DNA of 64,000 bases from Pirellulales bacterium (lineage in GTDB: Bacteria > Planctomycetota > Planctomycetia > Pirellulales > JACPPG01), in NCBI GenBank assembly GCA_036490175.1, contig DASXEJ010000238.1, positions 29,007 through 93,006 of the forward strand, given 5' to 3'. Under the pieces are notes generated by a model. It was given only the letters and a program-made list of their open reading frames with translations, made no database searches and was not told the origin of the DNA. The position numbers and the translations under genes are program-made. This document shows positions 18,327 through 28,690 of the stretch, piece after piece (the first letter of the stretch is position 1; each line of letters opens with the position of its first letter).

Positions 18327-19322
18327 ATGGCAAACGACAATCGATCCGCACCCACGGAAGGGGTGGATGTTCATTCTCGCGCAGCGCCCGTCGATTGGGT
18401 CTTAGGACACAACGCGGTCGTGCGGCGCATTGCGCAACACGCCGAGCGCGTGGCTGAAGTGCATTGCAGCTGCTTGATTTGCGGCGAGACAGGCACTGGC
18501 AAGGAACTCTGGGCCAGCCTGATTCATTCCAGTGGCCCGCGCGCCACCCGTCCGTTTATTCCTGTCAACTGCGCTGCGCTGACGCCCACTCTGGCTGAGA
18601 GTCAACTGTTCGGTCATGAACGCGGCGCGTTCACCGGAGCAGCAGGCAGTTCGCTAGGTGTGTTCCGGGCGGCACATGGCGGCGTAGTTTTTCTCGACGA
18701 AATCGGCGAGATGCCGTTGGACTTGCAGCCCAAGTTGTTGCGCGTTCTGCAAGAGCGCGAAGTAACACCGGTGGGTGCTTCGCGTCCGGTAAAGATCGAC
18801 GTGCAGGTTGTGGCGGCTACGAATCGAGACCTTGAGACGGAAGTCGCTCAGGGTCGTTTTCGCGAGGACTTGTACTACCGTCTCAACATGGTCGAACTCC
18901 GCGTGCCGCCGTTGCGGCAGCGAACCGAGGACATTCCGGAGTTCATCGACTTTTTCGCGAGCCGTTTTGCCCGTCGCTACGATCGGCCCGTGTGGCGTCC
19001 TGCGGCAGAGACCTTGCAGCAATTTTGCGAGTACCAGTGGCCGGGCAATATTCGCCAGCTGGCGCAGGTCATCGAGCAATCGTATGTGCTGGATTGTGTA
19101 CCAAGCCTTCCAGATAACTCGTCGAAGCGCGAGCTGCCGCTGACTTTGCCGTTCCTAAATCTGGAGCGGCTGCGCAATGAATCGATCCGCCAAGCGTTGC
19201 GCGTAACGCGCGGACATAAGGGGCGGGCGGCCAAGTTGCTAGGCGTGCACCCCAACACGCTGACCAGACTCTTGAGCCGTTTCGATGTGCCGGCCCACTT
19301 GCCAGAAGGGCTCGAGGCGTAG
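18327..19322 (+). CDS. sigma-54 dependent transcriptional activator without receiver domain
   Basis: 331-residue bacterial enhancer-binding protein that drives transcription by RNA polymerase carrying sigma-54. The AAA+ domain begins almost at the N-terminus: Walker A GETGTGKE (53-60), the sigma-54 contact loop GAFTGA (100-105), Walker B VFLDEIGE (121-128), and the arginine region REDLYYRLN. A Fis-type helix-turn-helix is at the C-terminus (about 295-331, KGRAAKLLGVHPNTLTRLL). There is no response-regulator or sensory domain, so it is either constitutive or controlled by a separate protein, as with PspF. I chose ATG 18327, with AAAAGG about ten bases upstream; the frame extends 21 codons further. 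Confidence 0.93.
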   Translation: MANDNRSAPTEGVDVHSRAAPVDWVLGHNAVVRRIAQHAERVAEVHCSCLICGETGTGKELWASLIHSSGPRATRPFIPVNCAALTPTLAESQLFGHERGAFTGAAGSSLGVFRAAHGGVVFLDEIGEMPLDLQPKLLRVLQEREVTPVGASRPVKIDVQVVAATNRDLETEVAQGRFREDLYYRLNMVELRVPPLRQRTEDIPEFIDFFASRFARRYDRPVWRPAAETLQQFCEYQWPGNIRQLAQVIEQSYVLDCVPSLPDNSSKRELPLTLPFLNLERLRNESIRQALRVTRGHKGRAAKLLGVHPNTLTRLLSRFDVPAHLPEGLEA

Positions 19323-19377
19323 AGTCGCTGCGCAGCGGATTGAATCCCACTCGCGGGATGAAAATCAGGAACGTGGC

Positions 19378-19581
19378 CTAGGCAGCCCGTTTGACGTTGA
19401 CGGTGCTTTCGGCGTACTCGCTCAATAGCGTGGCCAGCCGCTGCTCGAGCAAATCGAGCTGCCGCAACACTTCGTCCTGCCGCCGGTCGATATCTTTTAT
19501 GGATTCGACGGCGGCCTCTTGCTCCGGTGATTTCACGGCAACCACTCCCTTTCGCGGCGACGAGGGACCCCGCAACAACAT
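19378..19581 (-). CDS. small coiled-coil protein, unknown
   Basis: 67 residues from the ATG at 19581. The central region SIKDIDRRQDEVLRQLDLLE has a heptad pattern and is probably coiled coil, and the C-terminus is basic. The frame is open 38 codons further upstream, but those codons are Arg/Pro-rich and look like antisense composition. No ribosome binding site is evident. It is convergent with the sigma-54 activator. The call rests only on the regular helical pattern. Confidence 0.45.
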   Translation of the reverse strand: MLLRGPSSPRKGVVAVKSPEQEAAVESIKDIDRRQDEVLRQLDLLEQRLATLLSEYAESTVNVKRAA

Positions 19582-19888
19582 CGGCTTGCGCCGCGGCACC
19601 GATCGAGTCCGGGGGTGCCGTGGTGGCCCCGCAGGATGTTCCGGCTGCGTGGAGATTGCGGGTTCGCGAAAACGAGCCGCCCGGGCCCAAACCAATCGCC
19701 GCGGGAAAAACTAAGGATGGGGGCGCATCAGAGGTCAGGGACTCTGGGCAAAAACACCGCAAGATTGGATTTACAACGCGGCCCCTGGTCAGGTAGACTA
19801 GCCGGTTCGCCCAATGAATCGGCTAGGGCTGTTCCCCGGCCGAGGGTCCTATCGCAGATATCAAAAAGTCATAGTAAGAGGAGGACGC

Positions 19889-20086
19889 GTGGTCAAACTG
19901 AACGTTCGTGATCGAGAAAGTATCCAGGAGGCGGTTCGCCGATTCCGGAAATTGGTCGAGCGGAGTGGCATTAAGAAAGAAATGCGCCGCAAGGAATATT
20001 ACGAGAAGCCGAGCGAGACGCGCCGTCGCGCACGACTACGTGCCGAGCGTCGGACTCGCCGCAATTTGCTCGGACCGACGGCCTGA
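19889..20086 (+). CDS. rpsU: 30S ribosomal protein bS21
   Basis: Small-subunit ribosomal protein of 65 residues that sits near the anti-Shine-Dalgarno end of 16S rRNA. The sequence is typical: [18 protein letters not shown] at the start and a very basic C-terminal helix ([20 protein letters not shown]). The start is a GTG at 19889 with an uninterrupted AGAGGAGG at 19877-19884, four bases upstream. This is much better supported than the ATG at 19814, which would add 25 unrelated residues. It is a single gene. Confidence 0.95.
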   Translation: MVKLNVRDRESIQEAVRRFRKLVERSGIKKEMRRKEYYEKPSETRRRARLRAERRTRRNLLGPTA

Positions 20087-20496
20087 TACGATTCGGGCCG
20101 ATGCACAGACGCGCAATTGCTAACGCGTGTCGAGAGTGTGTTCAATGCGCCGCGCGTCTGCATATCAGAGACGTCGCAGGCCACGGTTCCTGGCGCTGGG
20201 AAAATAAAAAAAGGCGCAGCAGGGTCCCCTCAAGCTCCCAGCTATCCCCGCTGCGCCAGCGACCTGAGCCCCTCCCCAGAGCACAGGTACATTGAAACTT
20301 TAGGTCAGCGCTTCGGGCTGTCAAACATGGGTCGCGCGCTGCAGAATGCAGTCGATCTACCGTGCGACCGATCGCCCATATCATACATGGCATTTCTTCA
20401 CGGCGGTTCGGTGTGCTAAAGCGCGCAGGTAATGCGCGACGGCGCACAAGCCTATCGCAAGCGACGTGAAGTGGAATGTAGATCGAGCGCTGTTCG
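20087..20496. other. intergenic with a terminator, no gene seen
   Basis: 410 bases between the convergent rpsU and nadC. Apart from the hairpin at 20201-20257 no feature is recognised. Short frames lack ribosome binding sites. Confidence 0.45.
20201..20257 (-). terminator. intrinsic terminator, minus-strand orientation
   Basis: 8-bp perfect stem GGCGCAGC (20213-20220) with GCTGCGCC (20250-20257). A run of A and T on the plus strand at 20201-20212 becomes a T-rich tail on the minus strand. It lies about 240 bases past the nadC stop, which suggests a long 3' end or a missed small gene. Confidence 0.7.
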
Positions 20497-21420
20497 CTAC
20501 AGCCAGTCCAGCCCCACGTCCAGACTGGGGGCCGAGTGTGTCAGAGCTCCCACGCTGATGCGATCGACACCGGTTCGCGCAATGGCGGCCACGCTATCCA
20601 GCGTCACTCCGCCAGATGCTTCCAATTGAACTTGCGCGAAGTCTTTGTCGCGACATGCCACGGCCGCTTCCAAATCCGTGAGCGACATGTTGTCCAGGAG
20701 CACGATGTCGGGCCGCTTCGGCAGGACCTCAGCCAATTGTGCCAACGTATCAACTTCGATCTCGATCGGGATTAGCGCCGCGGCGGCCGGGGGTGCGAGA
20801 CTGGCAACCACTTTTCGGCATCGATCGATAGCGCTGGAGGGCGAATAGGAACTTTCCTCGTTCGTCGCTCCCAGAGCTAAATGGTTGTCCTTGATCAGAA
20901 CTCCGTCGAACAATCCCAACCGATGGTTCCATCCGCCCCCCGCGCGAACGGCATACTTCTCGAGCCGGCGCCAGCCGGGGGTCGTTTTGCGGGTGTCGTA
21001 TATTCGTGCCGATGTTTCGGCGACGGCCCTGACATAATCACCTGTAAGTGTGGCGATTCCCGATAAACGTCCGAGCAGATTCAAGGCGGTCCGCTCGGCG
21101 GTGAGCATGCTGCGGGCCGAGCCAACCAGGGTGGCAATCGCGGCGCCCGCCTCGATTGCATCCCCATCGGCCAGGACGGGCGTCCATTCCAGATTGGCGT
21201 CGTACTCGGCCAGAGCCAGCTTCGCCGCTGGCAATCCCGCGATGACTCCCGCACGCCGGGCACGGACCACGGCGCGGCCCGGAGCCTGCTCAGGCACAAG
21301 GGCCACGGTCGTCCAATCATATAATCGACCGAGATCTTCGCGGATCGCTAACCGCACGATCTGGCGGCAGTCGTCCTCGAGTTCAGCGTCCCAGATGATT
21401 GGGCGGTATTCTGCAGACAC
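20497..21420 (-). CDS. nadC: nicotinate-nucleotide pyrophosphorylase (carboxylating)
   Basis: Quinolinate phosphoribosyltransferase of de novo NAD synthesis, 307 residues. The signature segments are DTRKTTPGWRRLEKYAV with AGGGWNHRLGLFDGVLIKDNH, and the C-terminal PDIVLLDNMS and EASGGVTLD that bind phosphoribosyl diphosphate. I chose GTG 21420, which leaves 17 bases after the meaB stop with GGAAG in the gap. The ATG at 21483 would overlap meaB by 46 bases and add unrelated residues. It follows meaB in an operon. nadA and nadB are not in the window. Confidence 0.94.
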   Translation of the reverse strand: MSAEYRPIIWDAELEDDCRQIVRLAIREDLGRLYDWTTVALVPEQAPGRAVVRARRAGVIAGLPAAKLALAEYDANLEWTPVLADGDAIEAGAAIATLVGSARSMLTAERTALNLLGRLSGIATLTGDYVRAVAETSARIYDTRKTTPGWRRLEKYAVRAGGGWNHRLGLFDGVLIKDNHLALGATNEESSYSPSSAIDRCRKVVASLAPPAAAALIPIEIEVDTLAQLAEVLPKRPDIVLLDNMSLTDLEAAVACRDKDFAQVQLEASGGVTLDSVAAIARTGVDRISVGALTHSAPSLDVGLDWL

Positions 21421-21437
21421 GAATAGCTCACTTCCGG

Positions 21438-22181
21438 TTATCGGCCGGGGGCACCTGTCGGGCGCGCGGCGATTGTGTGCCAAAGTTCGACCACGCCTTG
21501 CCCCGTGGCGGCAGTTACATTCAGCACGGTCACGCGCGAGTCAGCCGGACCCAGGGACAGGGCCGATACCAGCTGCTGGCGTACGCGATCGGCCCCAGGC
21601 AGATCTGATTTGTTGACCACGACCAGATCGGCCACTTCGATCAAACCGGCTTTCTCCCACTGCACTTCATCGCCGGTGTTAGGAGTGACAAGCAGCACAA
21701 GTGTATCGACAAGCTCGCGCACGGCAACTTGATCCTGGCCTACGCCCACGGTTTCGATCAGGATGCAATCAAAACCGAAGGCCGTCAGCCAATCGCGGGA
21801 CTCGCGCGTGGCCGCCGAGATTCCGCCAGCGGCGCCGCGCGTCGACAGGCTGCGAAAGTAAACGCCCTCGTCGGCCGGATCGAAGTGTACGCGAATGCGA
21901 TCTCCCAACAGCGCGCCTCCGGTGACCGGGCTTTGCGGGTCCGAGGCCAACACAGCGACCGAGAGTCCCATGTCGCGCAGGTGCGTGATCAAGCATCCGA
22001 TCAGCGTGCTCTTGCCGGCGCCGCCGTTTCCCGTGATGCCGACGACATGCACAGGTGGGCGTCCCGCCTCCGGTGCAGGCAACGCAGGCGCGGATCGAGA
22101 CTCGACCAGGGTGAGGATTTCGGCCAGCGCCCGACGGTCGCGGCGAGCAAATCTTTGCAACAGTGGCGGATTCTGCGTCAT
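21438..22181 (-). CDS. meaB: MeaB/ArgK-like G-protein chaperone, short form
   Basis: P-loop GTPase that protects and reloads adenosylcobalamin in methylmalonyl-CoA mutase. G motifs are visible: Walker A GITGNGGAGKST (48-59), SDPQSPVTGGALLGD (80-94), ETVGVGQ (143-149) and NKSD (190-193). At 247 residues it is 80 shorter than the usual 320-330. The protein stops right after the G domain, so the C-terminal dimerisation helices are missing; the N-terminal helix is reduced. I chose ATG 22181, which begins at the conserved MTQNPPLLQRFARRDRRAL segment. It is divergent from the mutase large subunit, which supports the assignment. Confidence 0.9.
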   Translation of the reverse strand: MTQNPPLLQRFARRDRRALAEILTLVESRSAPALPAPEAGRPPVHVVGITGNGGAGKSTLIGCLITHLRDMGLSVAVLASDPQSPVTGGALLGDRIRVHFDPADEGVYFRSLSTRGAAGGISAATRESRDWLTAFGFDCILIETVGVGQDQVAVRELVDTLVLLVTPNTGDEVQWEKAGLIEVADLVVVNKSDLPGADRVRQQLVSALSLGPADSRVTVLNVTAATGQGVVELWHTIAARPTGAPGR

Positions 22182-22475
22182 CGCTTGCGATGATATCGGT
22201 CGCGACGTGCCGGAACAACCGCCGGCCCGTCCGCGGCGGCGCTTACTTGCCAGGCCTTTGCCGAAGTGGTGATGAAAGCATGCCGCGCCCCGCAACCATA
22301 TTGCGGTTCAAGCCCGCAGCCTCGTGCGTGCGTCACTTTGCCGCATTCCATCGAAGGGCACCGATCTTTCGACGTGGCCGTGGCTGGGGTAGACTTGAGA
22401 GTTGGAATATTGGCTGTAATGCACAAGCTGCCGCTGACTCGTCTCGCGTCCACTTCTCACAGAGACTCTCGATCG

Positions 22476-24119
22476 ATGGTCACTGACGCCAAACTTACGG
22501 CACGCGAGGCGTGGCAGGACGCGCTAACGGCCGCTACGGAACGCGACACCAGTCTAACCACGATCAGCAGCGAGGCGGTTGATCCGGTTTATTTGCCGGA
22601 CGAGCCGACCGAAAAGTTTGAGCGCGATATTGGCTACCCCGGTCAGTATCCGTTCACCCGCGGTATTCACGCGAATCAATATCGTGGCCGGCTGTGGACG
22701 ATGCGGCAGTTTGCCGGTTTCGGCACGCCGGAAGAAACCAATGCCCGCTTCCGATTCTTGCTCGACAAAGGGCAAACCGGCCTCAGCACGGCGTTCGACC
22801 TACCCACGCTGATGGGCCTGGACAGCGATCATCCCAATTCGCTCGGTGAGGTGGGCCGATTGGGCGTCGCCGTGGATACGCTGGACGACATGCAACGGCT
22901 GTTCGCCGGCATCAACCTGGGCGATGTTTCCGTGTCGATGACCATTAACGCGCCGGCTTGTATCGTGCTGGCGTTTTACCTGGCCACGGCACGTCTGCAG
23001 GGAGTGCCTTGGACCCGCTTGCGCGGCACACTGCAGAACGACATTCTTAAAGAGTATCACGCCCAGAACGAGTTCGTCTTTCCGCCGCGCGAAAGCGTGC
23101 GGCTGGTGACCGACACGATCGAATTCTGCACCCGCGAGGTGCCGCAGTTCAATCCGGTGTCGATCTCGGGCTATCACATCCGCGAGGCGGGCAGCACGGC
23201 CGCCGAGGAATTGGCTTTCACGCTGGCCGATGGTTTTCACTACGTCGAACAGGGGATCGCCCGTGGGCTGGCCGTCGACGAATTTGCCCCGCGGTTGTCG
23301 TTCTTTTTCAACGCCCACAGCGATTTTCTCGAAGAGGTGGCCAAGTTCCGTGCCGCGCGGCGCATTTGGGCGCGGCATTTACGCGAGCGCTACGGCGCAC
23401 GCGACCCCAAGAGCTGGGCGCTGCGTTTTCATGCCCAAACCTCGGGAGTCAGCCTACAAGCACAGCAACCCGAGGTGAACGTCATTCGCGTGGCGTACCA
23501 GGCGCTGGCCGCGGTCATGGGGGGCTGCCAGTCGTTGCACACCAACAGTCGGGACGAAACCCTGTCGCTGCCGACCGAGGAAGCGGTGACCATCGCGCTG
23601 CGTACGCAGCAAGTATTGGCCTTCGAGACGGGCGTCGTTAATTCCGTAGATCCGCTCGGCGGCAGCTATCAGGTCGAGGCCATGACCGATCGCATGGAGA
23701 CCGAGGCGGAGGAGATTTTTGCCCAGATCGAGCGGGCCGGCGGCGCCATCCGCGCGATCGAAGCAGGCTATTTCCGGCGACGCATTGCCGATAGCGCGTT
23801 CCGCTTTCAGAGCGAAGTCGATGTGGGCCGTAAACTGCTCGTGGGCGTAAACGCCTTCGTAGAGCCCGATGCCGTGACGATTCCCACACTGCAGATCGAC
23901 GACGAGATCGAGCGCCGACAAAAAGCGAATCTGGCGCACATCAAGGCCGCACGCAATGCAGCGAACGTCGGCGAGGCGCTCGAGCGCATCCGTGGCACTG
24001 CCGCCAGCACGCAGAACATCATGCCGGTGCTCCTGCTCGCTGCCGATCAGCACGTCACACTGGGAGAGATCGTGGCAGCATTGGCCGATGTCTTTGGCCG
24101 ATATCGGCCCGGAGTATGA
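22476..24119 (+). CDS. mutA: methylmalonyl-CoA mutase large (alpha) subunit
   Basis: Catalytic TIM-barrel subunit, 547 residues, that interconverts methylmalonyl-CoA and succinyl-CoA with adenosylcobalamin. The barrel segments are clear: YPFTRGIHANQYRG (59-71), FDLPTLMGLDSDHP, GTLQNDILKEY, ISGYHIREAGS, DEFAPRLSFFFNAHSDF and QSLHTNSRDE. The B12-binding domain is absent here and encoded separately at 24271. The substrate loop RGIHANQY has His where many MCMs have Tyr and differs from the RGIHPTMY form of archaeal-type enzymes. I chose ATG 22476, just before the family N-terminus, although its ribosome binding site is weak. The gene symbol is by homology and could equally be mcmA1. Confidence 0.92.
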   Translation: MVTDAKLTAREAWQDALTAATERDTSLTTISSEAVDPVYLPDEPTEKFERDIGYPGQYPFTRGIHANQYRGRLWTMRQFAGFGTPEETNARFRFLLDKGQTGLSTAFDLPTLMGLDSDHPNSLGEVGRLGVAVDTLDDMQRLFAGINLGDVSVSMTINAPACIVLAFYLATARLQGVPWTRLRGTLQNDILKEYHAQNEFVFPPRESVRLVTDTIEFCTREVPQFNPVSISGYHIREAGSTAAEELAFTLADGFHYVEQGIARGLAVDEFAPRLSFFFNAHSDFLEEVAKFRAARRIWARHLRERYGARDPKSWALRFHAQTSGVSLQAQQPEVNVIRVAYQALAAVMGGCQSLHTNSRDETLSLPTEEAVTIALRTQQVLAFETGVVNSVDPLGGSYQVEAMTDRMETEAEEIFAQIERAGGAIRAIEAGYFRRRIADSAFRFQSEVDVGRKLLVGVNAFVEPDAVTIPTLQIDDEIERRQKANLAHIKAARNAANVGEALERIRGTAASTQNIMPVLLLAADQHVTLGEIVAALADVFGRYRPGV

Positions 24120-24156
24120 TCCCCCGCGCATCGTGCCAGCCGTATATACAATGCCT

Positions 24157-24261
24157 CATGTCGAATTATCGAATGACTAGGACGCACCGCTATCGACCGC
24201 GCAATGTGAGCATTCGACATTTGTCATTCGTAGCTTTTCTCGACATTCGCCCTTCGACATT
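24157..24261. repeat. intergenic inverted-repeat element with GACATTCG-type units
   Basis: Between the two mutase subunit genes. TTCGACATT occurs at 24213-24221 and 24253-24261, with TCGACATTCG at 24240-24249. GTCATTCG-type units lie between, and inverted versions lie at 24157-24178 (ATGTCGAATTATCGAATGAC). It could form a long imperfect hairpin. Confidence 0.6.
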
Positions 24262-24270
24262 ACTAGCTTT

Positions 24271-24693
24271 ATGACTCATCTGCATCCGATTCGCGTCGTG
24301 TTGGCCAAGCTCGGGCTTGATGGACATGATCGCGGCATTCAGGTCGTCGCCCGGGCCCTGCGCGATGCGGGTATGGAGGTCATCTACACAGGGCTATGGC
24401 AGACCCCCGACGCCGTGGTGCGCGCCGTCGAGGACGAAGATGCCGCCGTGCTGGGAGTCAGCTTGCTGTCCGGCGCCCATGCGACGCTGGTGCCGGTGCT
24501 GATCGACGCCTTGCGAGCCCGCGGGCTGGGGCATGTCCTGGTGATCGTCGGAGGCATCATTCCGGCGGCCGACATTCCGCGGTTGCACGCGCTGGGCGTC
24601 GCCAAGGTCTTTACGCCCGGTGCTGGCTTGACCGAGATTGCCGAATTTATTCGCGGCGCGGTGCCGCCGCCTGGCGTGTCGGCCGGGAAGTAG
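24271..24693 (+). CDS. methylmalonyl-CoA mutase B12-binding small subunit
   Basis: 140-residue Rossmann-like cobalamin-binding protein, the separate C-terminal domain of a two-subunit mutase. The base-off/His-on motif DxHxxG is D17, H19, G22 in GLDGHDRG, followed by the SLLSG loop (64-68) and GGIIP (94-98). It is 151 bases downstream of the large subunit in the same direction, separated by a repeat element. The spacing is wide for an operon, so it may have some independent expression. Confidence 0.94.
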   Translation: MTHLHPIRVVLAKLGLDGHDRGIQVVARALRDAGMEVIYTGLWQTPDAVVRAVEDEDAAVLGVSLLSGAHATLVPVLIDALRARGLGHVLVIVGGIIPAADIPRLHALGVAKVFTPGAGLTEIAEFIRGAVPPPGVSAGK

Positions 24694-25105
24694 ATGCCGC
24701 GCGAATCAGAGCCATCACCGCTCCGCGAATCCCAGGCGATAGCGACGGCCACGCCTGCGTGACGCTGGTCAACTCCACGCTGAGCTCGTAATCGGCCGAA
24801 CCGGATTGCAGGAGACTGCTTTCCGTTATCAGGGCCGGCAGTGGGGAACTGCCCTGGTCGAACAGTCCTTTGCTGGGGCGGGCGTCCAGGTCGACGGGGC
24901 TCGGGTTCACCCGTCGGGCCGACGATCGCTTGCCTGGCAATTCGCTGGCCGGCTTCGTCTGAAAGATGCGAGTTGAGCCATCAACGGATACCACGCGCCA
25001 CAGTTCGCGCGACTCGGTCTCCAATGACTCGGCCGGAGAAGACATTGATGCGTCCAAGCCCGGGGGCAATTCACCTGGATGCATACCGCTGAGATCTTTT
25101 TCCAT
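24647..25105 (-). CDS. planctomycete-type hypothetical protein with W-P-x-L motif
   Basis: 152 residues, convergent with and overlapping the mutase small subunit by 47 bases. The first 100 residues are polar and Pro/Ser-rich. The C-terminal third has WPSLSPGIRGAVMALIRAA, which closely resembles WPALPPHIREAILTLCDAG of the protein at 59650-60036. Proteins with this helix often lie near recombinases in planctomycetes, by my recollection, and no function is known. The start is unclear: ATG 25105 has a weak ribosome binding site. Confidence 0.5.
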   Translation of the reverse strand: MEKDLSGMHPGELPPGLDASMSSPAESLETESRELWRVVSVDGSTRIFQTKPASELPGKRSSARRVNPSPVDLDARPSKGLFDQGSSPLPALITESSLLQSGSADYELSVELTSVTQAWPSLSPGIRGAVMALIRAASTSRPTRQAAAPRRE

Positions 25106-26998
<1,893 letters not shown>

Positions 26999-27153
26999 GC
27001 AGCTTCGGCGTCGCGCGCGTCAATCTGGCCACTTTGGTAGTCGTGCTGGCCATGGCGCGATTAGATTTCACCCAGCCAGATCTCCCTCAGATAATGGTCG
27101 CAGATAGCCGCTGTTACCAGTCGCACGGGGACCGGCTGCGCGATAGGGCCACT

Positions 27154-28227
27154 TCACCAGCCGATCCACTGGATGCCTTGAGGGGTTGCACGGAAGCGCT
27201 TGGCACGGATGCTCGATCCCGGCCCCTCTTCGTAATAGACCACCAACACCGAGCCGTCTTGCAAATTCACCATCGACGGATAGGCGCCCATGAGCGAGTC
27301 GATCCGCACCGGTGGGCTCCAGGTTTTGGCTTCATCCAGACTGTAGTTCAGGCTTGTCGCCGGTTGACGATGCCCGAGCAGGATGATTCCGTCGGCAGTG
27401 CGGTGCAGATAGGGGCAGTGGCCGAGGAATCCGATGGGCTTGGCGGTCGTCCAGGTGCGTCCATGGTCGCGTGATGCGCTCCAACACATTTGCTGGTCCC
27501 CGTCGCCGCGCAAGGCTGCGTACAGCCGGCCGTCCTTAAGCTCGATGACATCGGTTTCGGCGGCCAGCTTTTGCTCTCCTCCATCAATGTGAACTGGCTT
27601 GAGCCACGTTTTCCCGCCATCCTCGCTGGTGGTGACGGCGCCGCCGGGCATGCCCCCTTGTTCGTGATACAGTCCGAGCACCAGATGCCCGTTGGACAGC
27701 TCTCGCATGGGGGACGAACAGTAATAGTCGCGTCCGGCGATCCCGTGCGGCGGCGACCAGGTTTGCCCTCCGTCGGCCGAGGTGACCACGAACGCGCCCA
27801 GACCAACGTGGGGTATTCCTGGCTTGTCCGGTTTGGCGAGCGAGAAGAACGTGCAAGCCAAACGGCCGTCTTTCAGTTGTGTGATCGACGGATCGCGGTC
27901 GTCATGCTCTCCGTCAAACAGGGTCTGCGACGCGCTCCAGGTCTTGCCTTCGTCGGCGCTCGTGCAGTAGCAGATGCGTCCACCGCGCGGCAACTCGGCA
28001 TTCGGCAGAGAGACATGGCCGTAGCCGGCATAAAAGACGCACATCAATTGCCCATCTTTACGGCGGCATACATCCGGAAAGGCCTCGTAGCCGCCGGCGC
28101 CTGCGTCTTGGCAGACGTGTACCGTCTGCTGGCTGTCACCGGGCGTATCGCCGGTCGCACAGGTGGCCCACCATAGCCACGCGATCGTTGCTACCAAAAC
28201 TCCCAAGAGATTCACTCGATTGTGCAT
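27154..28227 (-). CDS. secreted exo-sialidase/BNR-repeat protein
   Basis: 357-residue six-bladed propeller with a signal peptide (MHNRVNLLGVLVATIAWLWW). Asp-box repeats with the S-x-D-x-G-x-T-W pattern are at SADEGKTWS, SADGGQTWS, SEDGGKTWL and SRDHGRTWT; SLDEAKTWS is a fifth, degenerate one. These fit the planctomycete family of sialidase-like glycosidases (PF13088) used in sulfated or sialylated glycan breakdown. I chose ATG 28227, giving a clean signal peptide; ATG 28239 is also possible. No ribosome binding site is clear at either. Catalytic Arg and Tyr residues cannot be placed with certainty, so activity is unproven. Confidence 0.83.
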   Translation of the reverse strand: MHNRVNLLGVLVATIAWLWWATCATGDTPGDSQQTVHVCQDAGAGGYEAFPDVCRRKDGQLMCVFYAGYGHVSLPNAELPRGGRICYCTSADEGKTWSASQTLFDGEHDDRDPSITQLKDGRLACTFFSLAKPDKPGIPHVGLGAFVVTSADGGQTWSPPHGIAGRDYYCSSPMRELSNGHLVLGLYHEQGGMPGGAVTTSEDGGKTWLKPVHIDGGEQKLAAETDVIELKDGRLYAALRGDGDQQMCWSASRDHGRTWTTAKPIGFLGHCPYLHRTADGIILLGHRQPATSLNYSLDEAKTWSPPVRIDSLMGAYPSMVNLQDGSVLVVYYEEGPGSSIRAKRFRATPQGIQWIGW

Positions 28228-28690
28228 GGCATATGTCATAGTCAGCAGTTGTTTCTGAATCAGTTCGCAATAGAAAGAAAACAACACCGCGTCGAACCCG
28301 CTAGTGGCTATCGCGGCGTGAGCCACCGGCGGCGACTAACATCGAGTGCGGCATTCGCGCGAAAACAGACAGGTCCTCTCGGCCGCGACGATTGCGGATG
28401 CATCGGACATGATCTGCGGCCGGCCCCAATTTTGCCCGAATTCGTCGAAAAAGGGGAGTGTTTTGGCATTAATAGTTCGGTACAAGTGTCGCGGCCGGAC
28501 CGAGTCCGATCCCTCGTTGTGGCAGGTTGATGTTTCCTATTTCCCCTGGTCCGGCAGGATCACCTGGCAGCTTGCCTATTCTCGCCCAGGTATAAGCGTG
28601 CCGGCCCATCGAGCGCCTCCATCTACAAGGTCGCGTGGATCGCGGATACACTGGGTCGATGCCGGAGTCTAGGTAAAAACCGCCAACAGG
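28228..28690. other. intergenic between divergent genes, no gene seen
   Basis: 463 bases separating the sialidase-like and ThuA-like genes. No coding frame or repeat is recognised. Confidence 0.4.
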
